Positions 5,596-12,051 of a stretch of 30,978 nucleotides of DNA are shown piece after piece; position 1 is the first letter of the stretch, and every line of letters starts with the position of its first letter. This DNA comes from a virus, in IMG/VR virus record IMGVR_UViG_3300031539_000194, positions 1 through 30,978 of that record. One strand, given 5' to 3'. The notes beneath the pieces were generated by a model. The model searched no databases. It was not told the DNA's origin and was given only the letters and a program-made list of their open reading frames with translations. Both the position numbers and the translations under genes were made by a program.

Positions 5596-5609
5596 GGGGC
5601 TTCGGCCCC
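5596..5609 (+). other. UUCG tetraloop hairpin ahead of a ribosome site
   Basis: GGGGC-TTCG-GCCCC is a perfect 5-bp stem closed by the very stable UUCG loop. It sits between the stop at 5588 and the AGGAGG at 5610-5615 of the next gene. It may protect mRNA, aid reinitiation or act as a weak pause site. Confidence 0.6.
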
Positions 5610-5620
5610 AGGAGGATTTT

Positions 5621-5779
5621 ATGGAGGACTATGATGCCGCTGGGCAAGCTCACCAAGAAGACCTGCTTAGGCAGTACAAGGCTGAAGAGGATGCTGGTTT
5701 GTTTTCGCCTGTTTATGTTTTACAGGGCGAGCGACTTACCGCTGAGATACAGTATTTCAAAAGCATGGAGGCTATCTAA
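5621..5779 (+). CDS. Small acidic protein, 52 residues
   Basis: The ATG at 5621 (MEDYDAAGQAHQEDLLRQYK) has AGGAGG five bases upstream. An in-frame ATG at 5558 would overlap the previous gene and lacks a site. The protein is acidic and mostly helical with a short C-terminal strand. No family is recognised. It lies one base ahead of the next start codon, in a coupled operon. Confidence 0.6.
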   Translation: MEDYDAAGQAHQEDLLRQYKAEEDAGLFSPVYVLQGERLTAEIQYFKSMEAI

Positions 5780-5950
5780 ATGGACTTAACCGTATATCAC
5801 GCAGAAGGGTTATCCCTAATTCAACACAAGAAAGACAGCACTCAAACTCACTACACCACGCTTGTCATAAAACATAAAGACGGTGAGTTAAGGGTAGAGA
5901 TGTTTTCTAAAGAACCACTTACATTCCAACTAGGAGAATCAGATGACTAA
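5780..5950 (+). CDS. Small protein, 56 residues
   Basis: The frame starts MDLTVYHAEGLSLIQHKK and ends FQLGESDD. Two amphipathic strand pairs are suggested (THYTTLVIKHK, GELRVEMFS). The start directly abuts the preceding stop (TAA-ATG) and its own stop overlaps the annealing-protein start by 8 bases (ATGACTAA). No family recognised. It sits in the position where phages carry small accessory proteins of recombination modules. Confidence 0.65.
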   Translation: MDLTVYHAEGLSLIQHKKDSTQTHYTTLVIKHKDGELRVEMFSKEPLTFQLGESDD

Positions 5951-6455
5951 CACAGGCAAGGTAAATATTAGAGGCAAGGAGTACCTCACAGTCGCGTATC
6001 GCATTAAGCAGTTTCGTGTAGACCACCCAGACTGGCAGATCCATACGGACATTGTTCACATGGATGACGACCGCGTAGTAGTCCGCGCAGAGATTTGTGA
6101 TTCTGCAAGCGTCACCATAGCTACAGGCCACGCAGAAGAGAAGCGTTCCTCTAGCCAGATCAACCAGACCTCAGCACTAGAGAACTGCGAGTCTTCAGCA
6201 GTAGGACGAGCTTTGGCCTTTGCTGGTTACGGAGGCTCTGAAATTGCTAGTGCGGACGAAGTACAGAACGCCATCTACCAGCAGGAGAACAAGAACCCGC
6301 GAGTAGAAAAGATGACCGCAGCTGTAAACGCCTGTGGTTCATTGGAAGATCTTAAGGTGGTCTGGGGGGCCATGAATGAATCAGACAGGAAAGTAATGCA
6401 ATCTATTTTTTCTAAGCGAAAGGAACAGGTATGTCGAACCACGGAGCAAATGTAG
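5943..6455 (+). CDS. Probable single-strand annealing protein (recombinase)
   Basis: 170 residues. N-terminal strands (GKEYLTVAYRIKQFR, WQIHTDI, DDRVVVRAEI) are followed by the segment ENCESSAVGRALAFAGYG (80-97) and IASADEVQNAI. A serine-alanine-VGRAL-G segment followed by IASADE marks a family of phage annealing or Sak-type recombinases found beside YqaJ exonucleases. It would coat and pair single-stranded DNA produced by the exonuclease at 7107. The start has AGGAG seven bases upstream. A Rad52- or ERF-type label is inference. Confidence 0.65.
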   Translation: MTNTGKVNIRGKEYLTVAYRIKQFRVDHPDWQIHTDIVHMDDDRVVVRAEICDSASVTIATGHAEEKRSSSQINQTSALENCESSAVGRALAFAGYGGSEIASADEVQNAIYQQENKNPRVEKMTAAVNACGSLEDLKVVWGAMNESDRKVMQSIFSKRKEQVCRTTEQM

Positions 6456-6673
6456 TCAGAATCACCGCCTTGTGTGCGGATCTCAGAGACTTAACCGCAG
6501 CATCCCTTTTAGAAACGAAAGAACTTGAGGAGGTAATCACAAGATGTATAGAAATCCAAAAAGAGGCGTTTCATTTACAGGAGTGGGCGATGTCTGCTTT
6601 AGATATGGAGTATGCGAAAGCCTTAGACGCAAGGAAGCACAGGCTTCAACGCTTGACGGACTTGGAACAGTAG
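6431..6673 (+). CDS. Small helical protein, 80 residues
   Basis: Starts MSNHGANVVRIT behind AAAGGA and overlaps the annealing-protein 3' end by 25 bases. Residues 20-80 form long charged helices (ELEEVITRCIEIQKEAFHLQ, YAKALDARKHRLQRLTDLE) suggesting a coiled coil. No family recognised. A second frame (6544-6714) is nested in its 3' half. Confidence 0.6.
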   Translation: MSNHGANVVRITALCADLRDLTAASLLETKELEEVITRCIEIQKEAFHLQEWAMSALDMEYAKALDARKHRLQRLTDLEQ

Positions 6674-6714
6674 CCGTCCTGATGCTTTTGTTCTTTGGGT
6701 TGATGTTCCTATGA
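6544..6714 (+). CDS. Nested small membrane protein, 56 residues
   Basis: This frame runs through the 3' half of the 6431-6673 gene and past it. It starts MYRNPKRGVSFTGVGD, with AGGAGG ten bases upstream, and ends in one hydrophobic helix (GTVAVLMLLFFGLMFL). Its stop forms ATGA with the start of the next membrane-protein gene at 6711, the junction type used throughout this operon. A basic or soluble N-terminus and a C-terminal anchor would place it in the inner membrane. The TM segment plus the exact ATGA coupling argue that it is real; expression is unproven. Confidence 0.5.
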   Translation: MYRNPKRGVSFTGVGDVCFRYGVCESLRRKEAQASTLDGLGTVAVLMLLFFGLMFL

Positions 6715-6917
6715 ACTGGCTTCTGGGGTTCACAATGGGCCTTCTATCTTGTCTTATTTATCACAGGGTAGAAGAGCCTGTCCACCAGTCCGCAGAGGTT
6801 GCAGATGTCATCCAAGCCTACAAGCAGGGTGCTAAAGATTTACTGCGACTGAATCCGATAGACGCTCGGCTTGAATCAACCTGTATCCAAATCTGGGGAA
6901 TGAAACAAAATGATTGA
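6711..6917 (+). CDS. Small membrane-anchored protein, 68 residues
   Basis: The N-terminus MNWLLGFTMGLLSCLIYH is a single transmembrane or uncleaved signal segment. It is followed by a short helical domain (EVADVIQAYKQGAKDLLRLN) that probably faces the cytoplasm or periplasm. The start overlaps the stop of the nested frame (ATGA) and its stop overlaps the next gene by 8 bases. Family not recognised. Confidence 0.6.
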   Translation: MNWLLGFTMGLLSCLIYHRVEEPVHQSAEVADVIQAYKQGAKDLLRLNPIDARLESTCIQIWGMKQND

Positions 6918-7110
6918 GATACTGTTAAAATGTGAGACAGCAGACGAGGCCCAGATGTACCTAGAAGCTCCAAAGGTGCGAGGTGCTGCGGACGACTTTG
7001 CGTACTGGCTCCGCAATAAGATTAAACACGGAAGCCACACAGAAGAAGAACACGCCTTGCTGGAGGAGGTAAGTGAGGAATTTTATGACCGAGTAGGAGG
7101 AATGCTGTGA
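6910..7110 (+). CDS. Small conserved phage protein, 66 residues
   Basis: MIEILLKCETADEAQMYLEAP, then DDFAYWLRNKIKHG, then an acidic helix (EEEHALLEEVSEEFYDRV). Short proteins with a beta strand followed by a (F/W)xxWLRxxIK helix are frequent next to phage exonuclease genes and have no known role. Starts within the preceding gene (ATGATTGA) and ends in a GTGA overlap with the exonuclease start. Confidence 0.65.
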   Translation: MIEILLKCETADEAQMYLEAPKVRGAADDFAYWLRNKIKHGSHTEEEHALLEEVSEEFYDRVGGML

Positions 7111-7736
7111 GAGAAGAAAACAAGTTACAAGGTAGTGGTGCGTGGTTTAACGCCCGCACAGGAAAACTAACCGCCAGTCGCATGAAGAACGCCATGAAGT
7201 ACCTAAAAGGTGGGGGCGATTCTGCGGAGCGCAAGGGTCTGAAGATAGAGATTCTCTGCGAACGTCTGACTGGTGACATCGTAGACAAGTTCGTAAACCA
7301 GGCTATGCAATGGGGCATAGAGAAAGAACCCGAGGCTAAGGAGGCTTACGAGCAGCGCACAGGCCGTCTTATTAAGGATGTGGGTTTTGTAGACCACCCC
7401 AAGATTGAGTTCTGCGGAGCTAGTCCTGATGGCTTGGTGGACGATGGTCTGATAGAAATTAAATGCCCAACGAGCAGCACTTTTCTAAGCTGGATTCTTG
7501 CTGGAGTCGTTCCTGATGATCACAAGCCGCAGATGGCCCTACAAGCCGCCTGTACGGGTCGTCCCTGGGTTGATTTTGTAGCGTATGACCCAAGGATGCC
7601 AGAGCCACAGAGGTTGTTTGTACGCAGGTACACGCCTACTCAGGAAGAGATTGCGGAAGTGGAAGCAGAGGCAGTTAAGTTTTTGCAGGAAATAGAAGCT
7701 ATGTTTGACGAACTTTCCAAAGTGGAGATGCTATGA
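7107..7736 (+). CDS. YqaJ/lambda-type alkaline exonuclease
   Basis: 209 residues with a GTG start in a GTGA overlap. W13 and LTASRMKNAM begin the YqaJ fold; WGIEKEPEA (69-77) supplies the conserved glutamates; GASPDGLV (104-111) and LIEIKCP (115-121) give the catalytic D108, E117 and K119 of the PD-(D/E)XK site; HKPQMALQAACTG follows as the conserved Q-M-Q helix. It would degrade one strand of duplex DNA to feed the annealing protein. All expected catalytic residues are present and the length is typical. Confidence 0.9.
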   Translation: MREENKLQGSGAWFNARTGKLTASRMKNAMKYLKGGGDSAERKGLKIEILCERLTGDIVDKFVNQAMQWGIEKEPEAKEAYEQRTGRLIKDVGFVDHPKIEFCGASPDGLVDDGLIEIKCPTSSTFLSWILAGVVPDDHKPQMALQAACTGRPWVDFVAYDPRMPEPQRLFVRRYTPTQEEIAEVEAEAVKFLQEIEAMFDELSKVEML

Positions 7737-7993
7737 GCTACGACAATACAAATAGTGGGATGCTGGCCCGCAACGACAAAAAAGAGACAGAGAAACACCC
7801 CGATTTTAAGGGGAGCATAAATGTAGATGGGGTGGAGTATTGGCTGAGTGCCTGGGTGAAAGAAGGCAAGGAGGGGGGCAAGATGGAGGGCAGGAAGTTC
7901 TTCTCCCTATCCGTTAGCCCGAAAGAGCAAGCTGCGCCTAAGCCCAAGGCAACATCTTTTGACCAGCTAGATGACGATATTCCAGGGTGGTAG
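7733..7993 (+). CDS. Single-stranded DNA-binding-like protein
   Basis: 86 residues. NSGMLARNDKK, then HPDFKGSINVDGVEYWLSAW, then KFFSLSVSPKE form an OB-like set of strands, followed by a flexible linker and a C-terminal tip LDDDIPGW. That tip mimics the acidic SSB C-terminus (DDDIPF) that docks host replication and repair proteins. Start overlaps the exonuclease stop (ATGA). It is the last gene of the recombination operon, completing an exonuclease-annealer-SSB set. OB fold is inferred from strand pattern. Confidence 0.7.
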   Translation: MSYDNTNSGMLARNDKKETEKHPDFKGSINVDGVEYWLSAWVKEGKEGGKMEGRKFFSLSVSPKEQAAPKPKATSFDQLDDDIPGW

Positions 7994-8009
7994 TTGTATT
8001 TTTACCACA

Positions 8010-8024
8010 AACAGTCTAAACTGT
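8010..8024. promoter_or_regulatory. Operator-like inverted repeat in the convergent gap
   Basis: ACAGT-ctaa-ACTGT (8011-8024) is a perfect short dyad and, with the preceding A, resembles the AACAGTNTACC motif (AACAGTCTAAA). The surrounding 135 bases (7994-8128) separate convergent recombination and lysis genes. They also hold a hairpin, CTACCT-gacg-AGGTAG (8097-8112), but no clear T-tract terminator. Confidence 0.45.
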
Positions 8025-8096
8025 AAGTACACCGCAGGTCACCGCAGCGCAGCACAGCGGCAAGCGAGCGACTGACATCCAGGGAACTGGTGAACA

Positions 8097-8112
8097 CTAC
8101 CTGACGAGGTAG
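8097..8112. other. Hairpin between convergent operons
   Basis: CTACCT-GACG-AGGTAG is a perfect 6-bp stem with a 4-base loop, 17 bases past the endolysin stop on the minus strand. It lacks a U-tract on either strand, so it may be an mRNA 3'-end stabiliser or a weak factor-dependent termination site. Confidence 0.4.
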
Positions 8113-8128
8113 GACTACTGCGGGCTTC

Positions 8129-8497
8129 CTAATACGACCAAACGGTAGGACGTAAGTCGTTATCCAGGTCGTCTAGGTGTATAAACCGCCCCTCACCCTT
8201 CTGCTGGACTCCAATGCCTGTAAATCCTACTTCTAGGGCTATTTTAAGCAGCCTGTGAGCTTCCTCGCCTCGTACCGCTACATCGGCAGCATGACCGCTT
8301 GCGTGTGCGCCAGGGCGGGCTTTCTTGGCCTCCAAGGGATGTTTGGCACATCTGTAACCTGAGCTGATACGCATAGGCCCAAAAATATCACGGGCCTTCT
8401 GGAGCCTCTCCATAAACTCAGGGTTCATTTCGTTAGCCCCGCAATGCTGGCAGTCAAATTCTTGTGCGGAGAAATTAGGATAGTCTGACCAGTTCAC
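8129..8497 (-). CDS. Endolysin, peptidase M15 family (D-Ala carboxypeptidase fold)
   Basis: 122 residues, GTG start in a GTGA overlap with the holin gene. PMRISSGYRCAKHP (41-54) and GAHASGHAAD (63-72) carry the first zinc ligands (H65/H69 and D72 region), and RFIHLDD (104-110) the last (H107). This is the order in M15A endopeptidases that cut peptidoglycan stem peptides. No signal peptide, so release depends on the neighbouring holin. N-terminal C16-x2-C19 is unusual. It is the last gene of the late operon. Confidence 0.88.
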   Translation of the reverse strand: MNWSDYPNFSAQEFDCQHCGANEMNPEFMERLQKARDIFGPMRISSGYRCAKHPLEAKKARPGAHASGHAADVAVRGEEAHRLLKIALEVGFTGIGVQQKGEGRFIHLDDLDNDLRPTVWSY

Positions 8498-8883
8498 TTT
8501 ATTCCCCTGGCTTTCTCAAACGTCCGTAATCCACCAAGTCCTAACATACCCATCAGAACAGTCATCAGAGAGGCCATATCAAACTCTGGCAGATCGGGAA
8601 TAGGGTGGCCTAGATAGGTCATCACAAAAATTAGGAGGGGCTGTAGCACAAAGTGGTAGGCAAACGCAGTACCGCAAGTCCAGCCGATAAAAGGTCTCCA
8701 GCCGCCTCTAAATACGTCCTGCTTGGCTTCTTCTTTGTTGACATCTATCTGGGCAAGTGCAATTTCGTGACCATGCCTTTCTGCCATCGTAGCTATCTCT
8801 GCTGCTAATCTCTGCTTCTCGGTAGCGTCAGGGATAAACTTATCCAGTAAAGAAGCAACTGGGCCTATAAGAGCTTGGATCAT
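8494..8883 (-). CDS. Holin, GTA-type three-transmembrane family
   Basis: 129 residues from the ATG at 8883 (MIQALIGPVASLLDKFIPD), with GGAG five bases upstream; 24 further upstream codons are not needed. Residues 1-60 are an amphipathic, helical cytoplasmic part with EKQRLAAEIATM; then GWRPFIGWTCGTAFAYHF (61-78), LLIFVMTYL (83-91) and MASLMTVLMGMLGLGGLRTFEK (103-124) provide membrane segments. This matches holins of gene-transfer agents and many proteobacterial phages. It overlaps both neighbours by 4 bases. Confidence 0.85.
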   Translation of the reverse strand: MIQALIGPVASLLDKFIPDATEKQRLAAEIATMAERHGHEIALAQIDVNKEEAKQDVFRGGWRPFIGWTCGTAFAYHFVLQPLLIFVMTYLGHPIPDLPEFDMASLMTVLMGMLGLGGLRTFEKARGIK

Positions 8884-9341
8884 CTGGTCTCCAAAAATAG
8901 ATAAAGGGCAAGCCCCGCAATGCCAAGAATCGTGACCACTAGGACGATCATCCACAGGGTCAGCATAATGTTTTCTAGGAGTTTCTTTCTGCGGGCTTTC
9001 TCTGCAAGTTGTTTCCGCAGCACCTCGCGTTCCTCTGCTTCTCTGTTCTGTCTGGCTTTTACCCTGAAGGCTTGGAAGTCGTCCCAGAGGCCAGGACGAC
9101 CCTGATAGATCAGAAGCTCTTTTAGTTCTTGTTCTTGTTTTCTGAGTTGCTCAAGGGCGAGAAATTCTTCCAGGTCGGAACGCTTTCTCTTTGGCGTTTT
9201 CTTGACTTCCTCTTCAATCTTACTTGTCGCGGAGAAGTAATCGACAATCGCCTTACCAGCAGACGCAATCTCTCCTGAGTTCTTTATAGCAGTCTTGATG
9301 ACCGCGAAAGCCGCGTTTGCAGCGGCTATCTCCGCAATCAC
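8880..9341 (-). CDS. Coiled-coil protein with C-terminal membrane anchor
   Basis: 153 residues with a GTG start sharing one base with the previous stop. A weakly hydrophobic N-terminus (IAEIAAANAAFAVIK) precedes a long charged coiled coil (about 55-120, EEFLALEQLRKQEQELKELL and later AEEREVLRKQLAEKARRKK), then one strong transmembrane helix (LWMIVLVVTILGIAGLALYLF). Located directly upstream of the holin, it is a lysis-cassette or virion-associated accessory protein. The C-terminal anchor is opposite to a normal i-spanin. Family and role are not known. Confidence 0.7.
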   Translation of the reverse strand: MIAEIAAANAAFAVIKTAIKNSGEIASAGKAIVDYFSATSKIEEEVKKTPKRKRSDLEEFLALEQLRKQEQELKELLIYQGRPGLWDDFQAFRVKARQNREAEEREVLRKQLAEKARRKKLLENIMLTLWMIVLVVTILGIAGLALYLFLETR

Positions 9342-9586
9342 TACTCACCCTTGATAGACGAGACAATGCCAATCCAAATGGCTCCGACAATAGCAATAGC
9401 AACAGCAGCAAAGAAGGCCATCGTACCGTGGTCAGAAATCTTACGCAGCCGTTTCCCAAATCGTAGGTCTTGTCGAAACTCCTCTACAGACTCGGGGTTG
9501 TCTATGTTCACGCCGAGAATAGCAAAAGTTTTGCGGACAGCTCTATCTGCAATCTCAGCGCACTCTGGTTTGGTTCCACATTCCAT
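9341..9586 (-). CDS. Small membrane protein of the lysis region
   Basis: 81 residues. The N-terminal 55 residues are soluble and charged, with VRKTFAILGVNIDNPESVEEFRQDLRF, a pattern common in small phage proteins near holins. A single transmembrane helix (MAFFAAVAIAIVGAIWIGIV) closes the protein. Start has GGAG. It may be an additional holin or antiholin-like factor; the function is unproven. Confidence 0.65.
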   Translation of the reverse strand: MECGTKPECAEIADRAVRKTFAILGVNIDNPESVEEFRQDLRFGKRLRKISDHGTMAFFAAVAIAIVGAIWIGIVSSIKGE

Positions 9587-9589
9587 CCG

Positions 9590-10081
9590 TTACTCCGGTT
9601 GCTCAGGCCAAGTCACATCCCACGGGAAACCCTCTTGCGCTGGTATATCTCTAAGAGCCTGTCGGTAGGTAGCCCATACTGCTTTATCTACTTGGGCATC
9701 TGCTACTTGTGTCCAGTCGCTGTCAGCTAGTCGCTTGTCTCTGTCTGTACGAATAGCCTTTGCTTGCTGGTCATCTATTCGCTGAACATACGCCGCTTCT
9801 TGCTCTGCCGCAGTATGGGTTACGCCTTCGTCATCTGTGTATTCTGTAAAGACAGGGCCAATCGTCCACGCCCACATCCACTTATCGTTCTTAAACTCGA
9901 CACCATTTTTATTCGCCGTCTGATAGCGAGTGGTTGTGGGTGTAGGTGATTCAAAGATTGGGTCAATGCCCAAGTGGTTAAGAACAGACTCATCCCAAAT
10001 GCGGGGAAAAGAGGTGTTGGGAAACATTTTACGGACGTCGCCTTGGGATTTGATTTCTCCCGTTGACTTGATTCGATACAT
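9590..10081 (-). CDS. Tail fibre-associated assembly chaperone-like protein
   Basis: 163 residues. The N-terminal part (RKMFPNTSFPRIWDESVLNHLGID) resembles DUF4376-type fibre-associated proteins. The C-terminal 60 residues (KRLADSDWTQVADAQVD, then WATYRQALRDIPAQEGFP, then VTWPEQP) match the phage tail assembly chaperone pattern SDWTQ...WxxYRQALRDIP. It lies directly behind the tail fibre gene with AAGGAG before its start, so it probably assists fibre folding or attachment. Confidence 0.8.
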   Translation of the reverse strand: MYRIKSTGEIKSQGDVRKMFPNTSFPRIWDESVLNHLGIDPIFESPTPTTTRYQTANKNGVEFKNDKWMWAWTIGPVFTEYTDDEGVTHTAAEQEAAYVQRIDDQQAKAIRTDRDKRLADSDWTQVADAQVDKAVWATYRQALRDIPAQEGFPWDVTWPEQPE

Positions 10082-10090
10082 GATTGCTCC

Positions 10091-12043
10091 TTATGCGATT
10101 GCCAAGAATATGTACGTGCCGCCAGTTGCATTCAATGCGGCAGGTGCTGCTGCGGTTACTTTAAAGCCAGTGGTGTCGGTGTCAACGTAGTTAGTGCCAG
10201 TGACTTCTACGCCTGCTGTATTCATTAATACATATGGATCATTACCAGATGTAATACCACGAACAGAATCCCATACATACCAATCACCAGTAGAGTCAGT
10301 GCGTTTAATCATTACAAATCTTGCGCCGCTTGTAAACCCACAAGCTACCGTCACAATGTTACTAGTGTTTCCACTATATGAGCCTACCTTAGAGACTTCG
10401 GGGCAAGTGGCAAATAGATAGGCGACAAAAGTATCCGCACTAGCATTTGTTGTGGTACTTGTTCCTACGCTAAAAACTGAAGATGTTGGTGTTGTACTAT
10501 TCCATCTTGTTGCGCCTGTAGCTGCTGCGGCTGTGTCGTTTAAAACAAGATATTGCGTATTAGCAAGTGCAGAGCAATAAGTGTCCCAATTGTTTGATGC
10601 TGTTCTGCTTTTAACAATCATCAATTGAGGCACTGCGCCAAGATTGTGTGTAAATGTTGTATTGCTCCCTGTCCCCGTATAGCAAACCACATCAAGGAAG
10701 CTAGGTGCGCGGCGCATTATTTCATTAACACCAGCCCTGCTGGCAAAGTTTATTTGTGAATACGCTCTATCTCCAACAGAAAATCCATTTTGGTCAAATG
10801 ATACTAAATCTTGTGTTGCACTTGATGCGGGAGACTGTCCTGTTGGATAACTTGGATATAAAAATTTAGCTCTACCTCGCAACTTGTCAAACAAATTCCA
10901 ATCTTCTGCAGCTGCGGTTGTCTTGTTAAAAATTACGTCTGGTGGAAATCCAATTCCTGTAATACTAGCAGCAGAACCAGTACCAGTTCTTACATTTGTG
11001 CTAAACACACTTGTACCCAACGTAGGCACTTTCATAGGCCCACGGCGGATGGCGATGTAGATGATATTGTTGCCGTTTGTAAAAAGGCCAGCACCAAGTT
11101 TGAATCCGCTTGCATTTACACCAACAAACCCTGATGTATCTTCTGCACTAGACAAATTTGGAAACAACCTATTCCCGGTATTGTCAGCGGTCATTCCTCG
11201 CATAGTGTCTTGCATGTACCATTGCGTAACATCGGTAACGTTTTTAACTAAAATCCATTGAGGCTCATAGCCAAGATTAATTGTATTCCCGCTAGATGAA
11301 TTGTAAGTAAAAGACCCACACGAAATCACATTCTCGCTACCGTCATCCCCAAACCCACCCGCATCGTGCGCCCATAAGTAGGCGACATAGGTTCCACCAG
11401 AAGCGTTTACTGTTGCTTCTGTGCCAAGGCTAAATACAGCGTCCGTTGGTGCTGTGTCGTTCCAGCGAGTATTAGAGTCTGCGGTTGCCGCAGTTGAGTT
11501 TAGTACAAGGTAATCTGTCTCGGGGTTTGCTGTGTTGGCTCGGTGATAGACCTGCCAATCGCCTGTTGTGTCCGTCCTCTTTACGATAATGCAACCCGGT
11601 ACTGACCCGAGGTTATGTGCTACTGTTCTGTTTGCTCCTGTGCCTGTATACGTCACCACATCAAAAAACTTAGGTGCTTTGCGGAATGTCCATGAGACGT
11701 AGTCTTCAGTGTTTGTGTTGACTTTTACATCAGCACCGATTGCAAACCCATCTGAATTAAATGCCGTAAGCGTATCAGCATCAGTAGCCTCAGCCGCAGT
11801 AGTGTTTGACACTAAAATTTCTGTCGCACCACGCTCCGTGTCAGTAAGGATATGACTGTCTGTTTGATCTCTGTTCTTAATCCAAACCAACCCGCCTTCA
11901 CCATCTAGGTCTATCCCGTTGGTGATCGTCTGCGTGGAGCCGTTACCCGTATACAAGTAAGTAGAGAACACATCCTCTATGTAGAGGTTCTCACCGCCAG
12001 CAGCACCAGCGGCGGCTTGCATCATTGCTGTTAAGTCTGCCAT
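10091..12043 (-). CDS. Tail fibre / receptor-binding protein with repeated modules
   Basis: 650 residues, very rich in T, G, N and S with alternating beta strands, as in trimeric fibres. Two related modules, about 121-225 and 444-548, each begin R(K/R)AP.F.DVV.YTGTG, continue with HNLG.VP...IVK, then YLVLN, then TRW, and end F.AYL(W/F)A. A central unrelated stretch separates them. The pattern is that of DUF7483-type fibre proteins common in aquatic phages. Followed by its probable chaperone. Receptor binding is inferred. Confidence 0.75.
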   Translation of the reverse strand: MADLTAMMQAAAGAAGGENLYIEDVFSTYLYTGNGSTQTITNGIDLDGEGGLVWIKNRDQTDSHILTDTERGATEILVSNTTAAEATDADTLTAFNSDGFAIGADVKVNTNTEDYVSWTFRKAPKFFDVVTYTGTGANRTVAHNLGSVPGCIIVKRTDTTGDWQVYHRANTANPETDYLVLNSTAATADSNTRWNDTAPTDAVFSLGTEATVNASGGTYVAYLWAHDAGGFGDDGSENVISCGSFTYNSSSGNTINLGYEPQWILVKNVTDVTQWYMQDTMRGMTADNTGNRLFPNLSSAEDTSGFVGVNASGFKLGAGLFTNGNNIIYIAIRRGPMKVPTLGTSVFSTNVRTGTGSAASITGIGFPPDVIFNKTTAAAEDWNLFDKLRGRAKFLYPSYPTGQSPASSATQDLVSFDQNGFSVGDRAYSQINFASRAGVNEIMRRAPSFLDVVCYTGTGSNTTFTHNLGAVPQLMIVKSRTASNNWDTYCSALANTQYLVLNDTAAAATGATRWNSTTPTSSVFSVGTSTTTNASADTFVAYLFATCPEVSKVGSYSGNTSNIVTVACGFTSGARFVMIKRTDSTGDWYVWDSVRGITSGNDPYVLMNTAGVEVTGTNYVDTDTTGFKVTAAAPAALNATGGTYIFLAIA

Positions 12044-12051
12044 GTCAGTCC

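Noticed and set aside
7986-8008. GTGGTA / TACCAC stem over the SSB-like stop codon as a terminator
   Set aside because: No T-tract follows on either strand and the T residues fall in the loop.
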